Source: Rhodospirillales bacterium
GTDB lineage: Bacteria > Pseudomonadota > Alphaproteobacteria > Rhodospirillales > 2-02-FULL-58-16
Length of the DNA stretch: 5,755 bases
Assembly: GCA_021775195.1 (NCBI GenBank)
Contig: JAJFIG010000554.1
Coordinates: forward strand, 1-5,755
Reading direction: 5' to 3'
Made by a program: the position numbers and the translations under genes. Shown piece after piece: positions 4,716-5,755 of the stretch. Under the pieces are notes generated by a model. It saw only the letters and a program-made list of their open reading frames with translations, had not been told where the DNA came from and did no database searches. Positions within the stretch are counted from its first letter, which is position 1; every line of letters begins with the position of its first letter.

Positions 4716-5228
4716 CTAGCGCGCCGTACCGCCGCCCACCTGGCCGCGGATTTCGCCCGCCGGATAGAGCGCCGTGCGCACCTTGACGTAGGTCGCGCCG
4801 GCGTGGATGGCGTCCACCAGCTTGTCGAAATCGCCGGGGTTGATGCCCTGGCCCACCGGGCCGATGACGTCGAAGGGTTCGATCACCCCGGTGACGGCGC
4901 CGGGCGCCATCGGGCACACCCGGGTGCCCCGGGGGACGTTCGTGAGGTTGGAGCACAGATAGACGATCACCTGGCCGTTGACCCCGGGCTGGCCGAATTG
5001 AAGGTGGGCCTCGGTGACCAGGCCCTCGAGGTCGGCGTAGGACAGGCTGTAGCGGATTTCTCCGGCGCTCTCGTCGATCTCGGCGTTGAAGGTGCCGGTG
5101 CCGTCGGTGAATACCGGCGGGATTTCGTCCATCCCGCTCAGTGTGGCGCCGAGGCCGCCGCCCCGGGCGTCGCCGCCGGGCAGCACGACCAGGGCCGCCA
5201 GGACGGCGCCGATAAACCCGTGCTTCAT
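4716..5228 (-). CDS. Secreted CHRD-domain protein
   Basis: A 170-residue exported protein made almost entirely of one CHRD domain (PF07452, first described in chordin). Residues 1-22 look like a signal peptide (MKHGFIGAVLAALVVLPGGDA). CHRD landmarks follow in order: LSGMDEIPPVFTDGTGTFNA (30-49), IRYSLSYADLEG (58-69), EAHLQFGQPGVNGQVIVYLC (73-92), GDFDKLVDAIHAGATYVKV (132-150) and the hallmark YPAGEIRGQV (155-164). C92 and C105 may form a disulfide. Two positions that are usually histidine differ: AHIH is AHLQ here and YVNVHT is YVKVRT. AGGGGGA, 8 nt before the ATG, supports the start. The gene converges on the PEP-CTERM gene across a shared terminator. CHRD domains are secreted beta-rich modules without an agreed bacterial function, so the role (cell envelope or matrix) is inferred. 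Confidence 0.9.
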   Translation of the reverse strand: MKHGFIGAVLAALVVLPGGDARGGGLGATLSGMDEIPPVFTDGTGTFNAEIDESAGEIRYSLSYADLEGLVTEAHLQFGQPGVNGQVIVYLCSNLTNVPRGTRVCPMAPGAVTGVIEPFDVIGPVGQGINPGDFDKLVDAIHAGATYVKVRTALYPAGEIRGQVGGGTAR

Positions 5229-5269
5229 GGCAAAAATCCCCCTGGTTTCCGCCTCTTTCGCGGCCTCAT
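5225..5269 (-). CDS. Possible 14-codon leader peptide overlapping the CHRD start
   Basis: Minus-strand ATG at 5269 opens a 14-codon frame, MRPRKRRKPGGFLP, whose TGA overlaps the CHRD ATG as ATGA, the usual arrangement for translational coupling. The peptide is highly basic (six Arg/Lys in the first eight residues). Its own start is poor: the only purine-rich stretch (AGGGG) abuts the ATG. It may be chance, and it contains the real ribosome binding site of the CHRD gene. I list it as a possibility only. Confidence 0.2.
   Translation of the reverse strand: MRPRKRRKPGGFLP
5237..5243 (-). promoter_or_regulatory. Ribosome binding site of the CHRD gene
   Basis: Minus-strand AGGGGGA, 8 nt before the ATG at 5228-5226. 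It lies inside the 14-codon leader frame described for 5225-5269. Confidence 0.7.
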
Positions 5270-5283
5270 CCCCTGGTAAAAAA

Positions 5284-5317
5284 TATCACAGGGAGCCATC
5301 CCCGATCAAGGCGGGGA
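5284..5317 (-). promoter_or_regulatory. Stem-loop and possible promoter between the transporter and CHRD genes
   Basis: TCCCCG (5299-5304) pairs with CGGGGA (5312-5317) around a 7-base loop. On the minus strand a T-rich stretch (gatattttttacc) follows after about 10 nt, so it could be a weak terminator of the transporter gene. Alternatively, minus-strand TTGATC (5309-5304) and GATATT (16-bp spacer) could be -35/-10 elements for the CHRD gene. Both readings are weak and they compete. Confidence 0.3.
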
Positions 5318-5377
5318 GCCTTAGGCCGTTCCGCCTTTCCCCTATGATCGGCGTACCGGCAAGGCCATCGGTTGCCG

Positions 5378-5755
5378 TCACCGGTCGGGGCGTTTGCCCA
5401 GCTCTCGCTCGCGGTAGAAGATGTAGAGCCCGCTGGCCGCGATCACCGCCGCGCCCACGGCCGTCCATTGGTCGGGCAGGTCGCCGAAGAACACGAACCC
5501 GGACAGCGTCGCCCACACCAGGCCGGAATAGGCGAACGGCGCCACGGCCCCGGCCGGGGCCGCCTGGAAGGCCTTGATCAGGCAGAAATGCCCCGTGCCC
5601 CCGAAAACCCCGGTCAGGACCATCAGGCCCCATCCCGTCCAGTCCGGTGTCACCCAGACGAAGGGTGCCGCAACGCTGAGCACCACCGTTCCCGCCACTG
5701 CCGTATACAGCAGGGTCGTCAGCGGGTGGTCGACGGCGCGGATCTTGCGCGTGAT
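5378..5755 (-). CDS. EamA/DMT-family transporter (C-terminal part)
   Basis: The last 125 residues of a minus-strand membrane protein whose 5' end lies beyond the right edge. The frame is open to the edge, starting ITRKIRAVDHPLTTLLYTA, and matches the second EamA repeat of drug/metabolite transporters. About four hydrophobic segments are visible: LLYTAVAGTVVLSVAAPFVW, WGLMVLTGVFGGTGHFCLIK, AFQAAPAGAVAPFAYSGLVW followed by ATLSGFVFFGD, and AVGAAVIAASGLYIFY. The APAxxVAPFxYxxLVWA and FGDxPDxWTxxGAxxIxASGLY patterns are typical of this family. The tail RERELGKRPDR is cytoplasmic-like. The substrate cannot be predicted; relatives export amino acids, nucleotides or other metabolites. The GTG at 5698 is not the start, because homologous sequence continues upstream of it. 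There is no evident functional link with the neighbouring secreted proteins. Confidence 0.9.
   Translation of the reverse strand: MTRKIRAVDHPLTTLLYTAVAGTVVLSVAAPFVWVTPDWTGWGLMVLTGVFGGTGHFCLIKAFQAAPAGAVAPFAYSGLVWATLSGFVFFGDLPDQWTAVGAAVIAASGLYIFYRERELGKRPDR

Noticed and set aside
2992..4956. Very long minus-strand open frame (654 codons) opposite the PEP-CTERM gene
   Set aside because: The plus strand has a signal peptide, ribosome binding site and PEP-CTERM signal. The antisense translation is compositionally odd, runs through the terminator hairpin and overlaps the CHRD gene in another frame.
4662..5279. Plus-strand open frame of 205 codons opposite the CHRD gene
   Set aside because: The minus strand encodes a clear CHRD domain with signal peptide and Shine-Dalgarno site. 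The plus frame begins inside the terminator stem.

Overview
The window is GC-rich chromosomal DNA with strong G/C preference at third codon positions in every gene. A textbook PEP-CTERM C-terminus, a sigma-54 (-24/-12) promoter and ordinary Shine-Dalgarno sites point to a Gram-negative proteobacterium that has an exosortase system. An alphaproteobacterium is my best guess, from gene content and base composition only. No rRNA, tRNA, insertion sequence or CRISPR array is visible.

Left half (1-2406). The window opens with the 5' end of a minus-strand microcystin-dependent (MdpB-like) phage tail-collar protein. A 546-bp divergent intergenic region follows, rich in small dyads and repeats. Two plus-strand genes 19 bp apart come next: a protein-arginine-methyltransferase-like (PRMT-like) enzyme with an apparently intact double-E loop, and a GNAT acetyltransferase. 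A small DUF6916-type protein converges on the GNAT gene with only 2 bp between stop codons. From memory, tail-collar/MdpB genes, GNATs and DUF6916 proteins often lie together in proteobacteria. The methyltransferase beside them suggests a locus that makes, and perhaps covalently modifies, a secreted or particle-associated collar protein. That role is inference.

Right half (2407-5755). A 621-bp, comparatively AT-rich regulatory region leads into a 528-residue exported PEP-CTERM protein. The region carries three copies of a 17-bp element (one inverted, two direct), a perfect-consensus sigma-54 promoter and two dyads. This layout fits control of PEP-CTERM genes by a PrsK/PrsR-type two-component system with RpoN. 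A strong hairpin terminator, possibly bidirectional, separates this gene from a convergent minus-strand gene for a secreted CHRD-domain protein. That gene is preceded by a possible 14-codon leader frame overlapping its start codon as ATGA. The window ends in the C-terminal part of a minus-strand EamA/DMT-family membrane transporter.

Overall, three genes encode known or probable surface or secreted products (collar protein, PEP-CTERM protein, CHRD protein), two encode cytoplasmic group-transfer enzymes, one encodes a small DUF protein, and one an unrelated-looking permease. The best candidates for new biology are the collar/PRMT/GNAT/DUF6916 neighbourhood and the sigma-54 enhancer array upstream of the PEP-CTERM gene.
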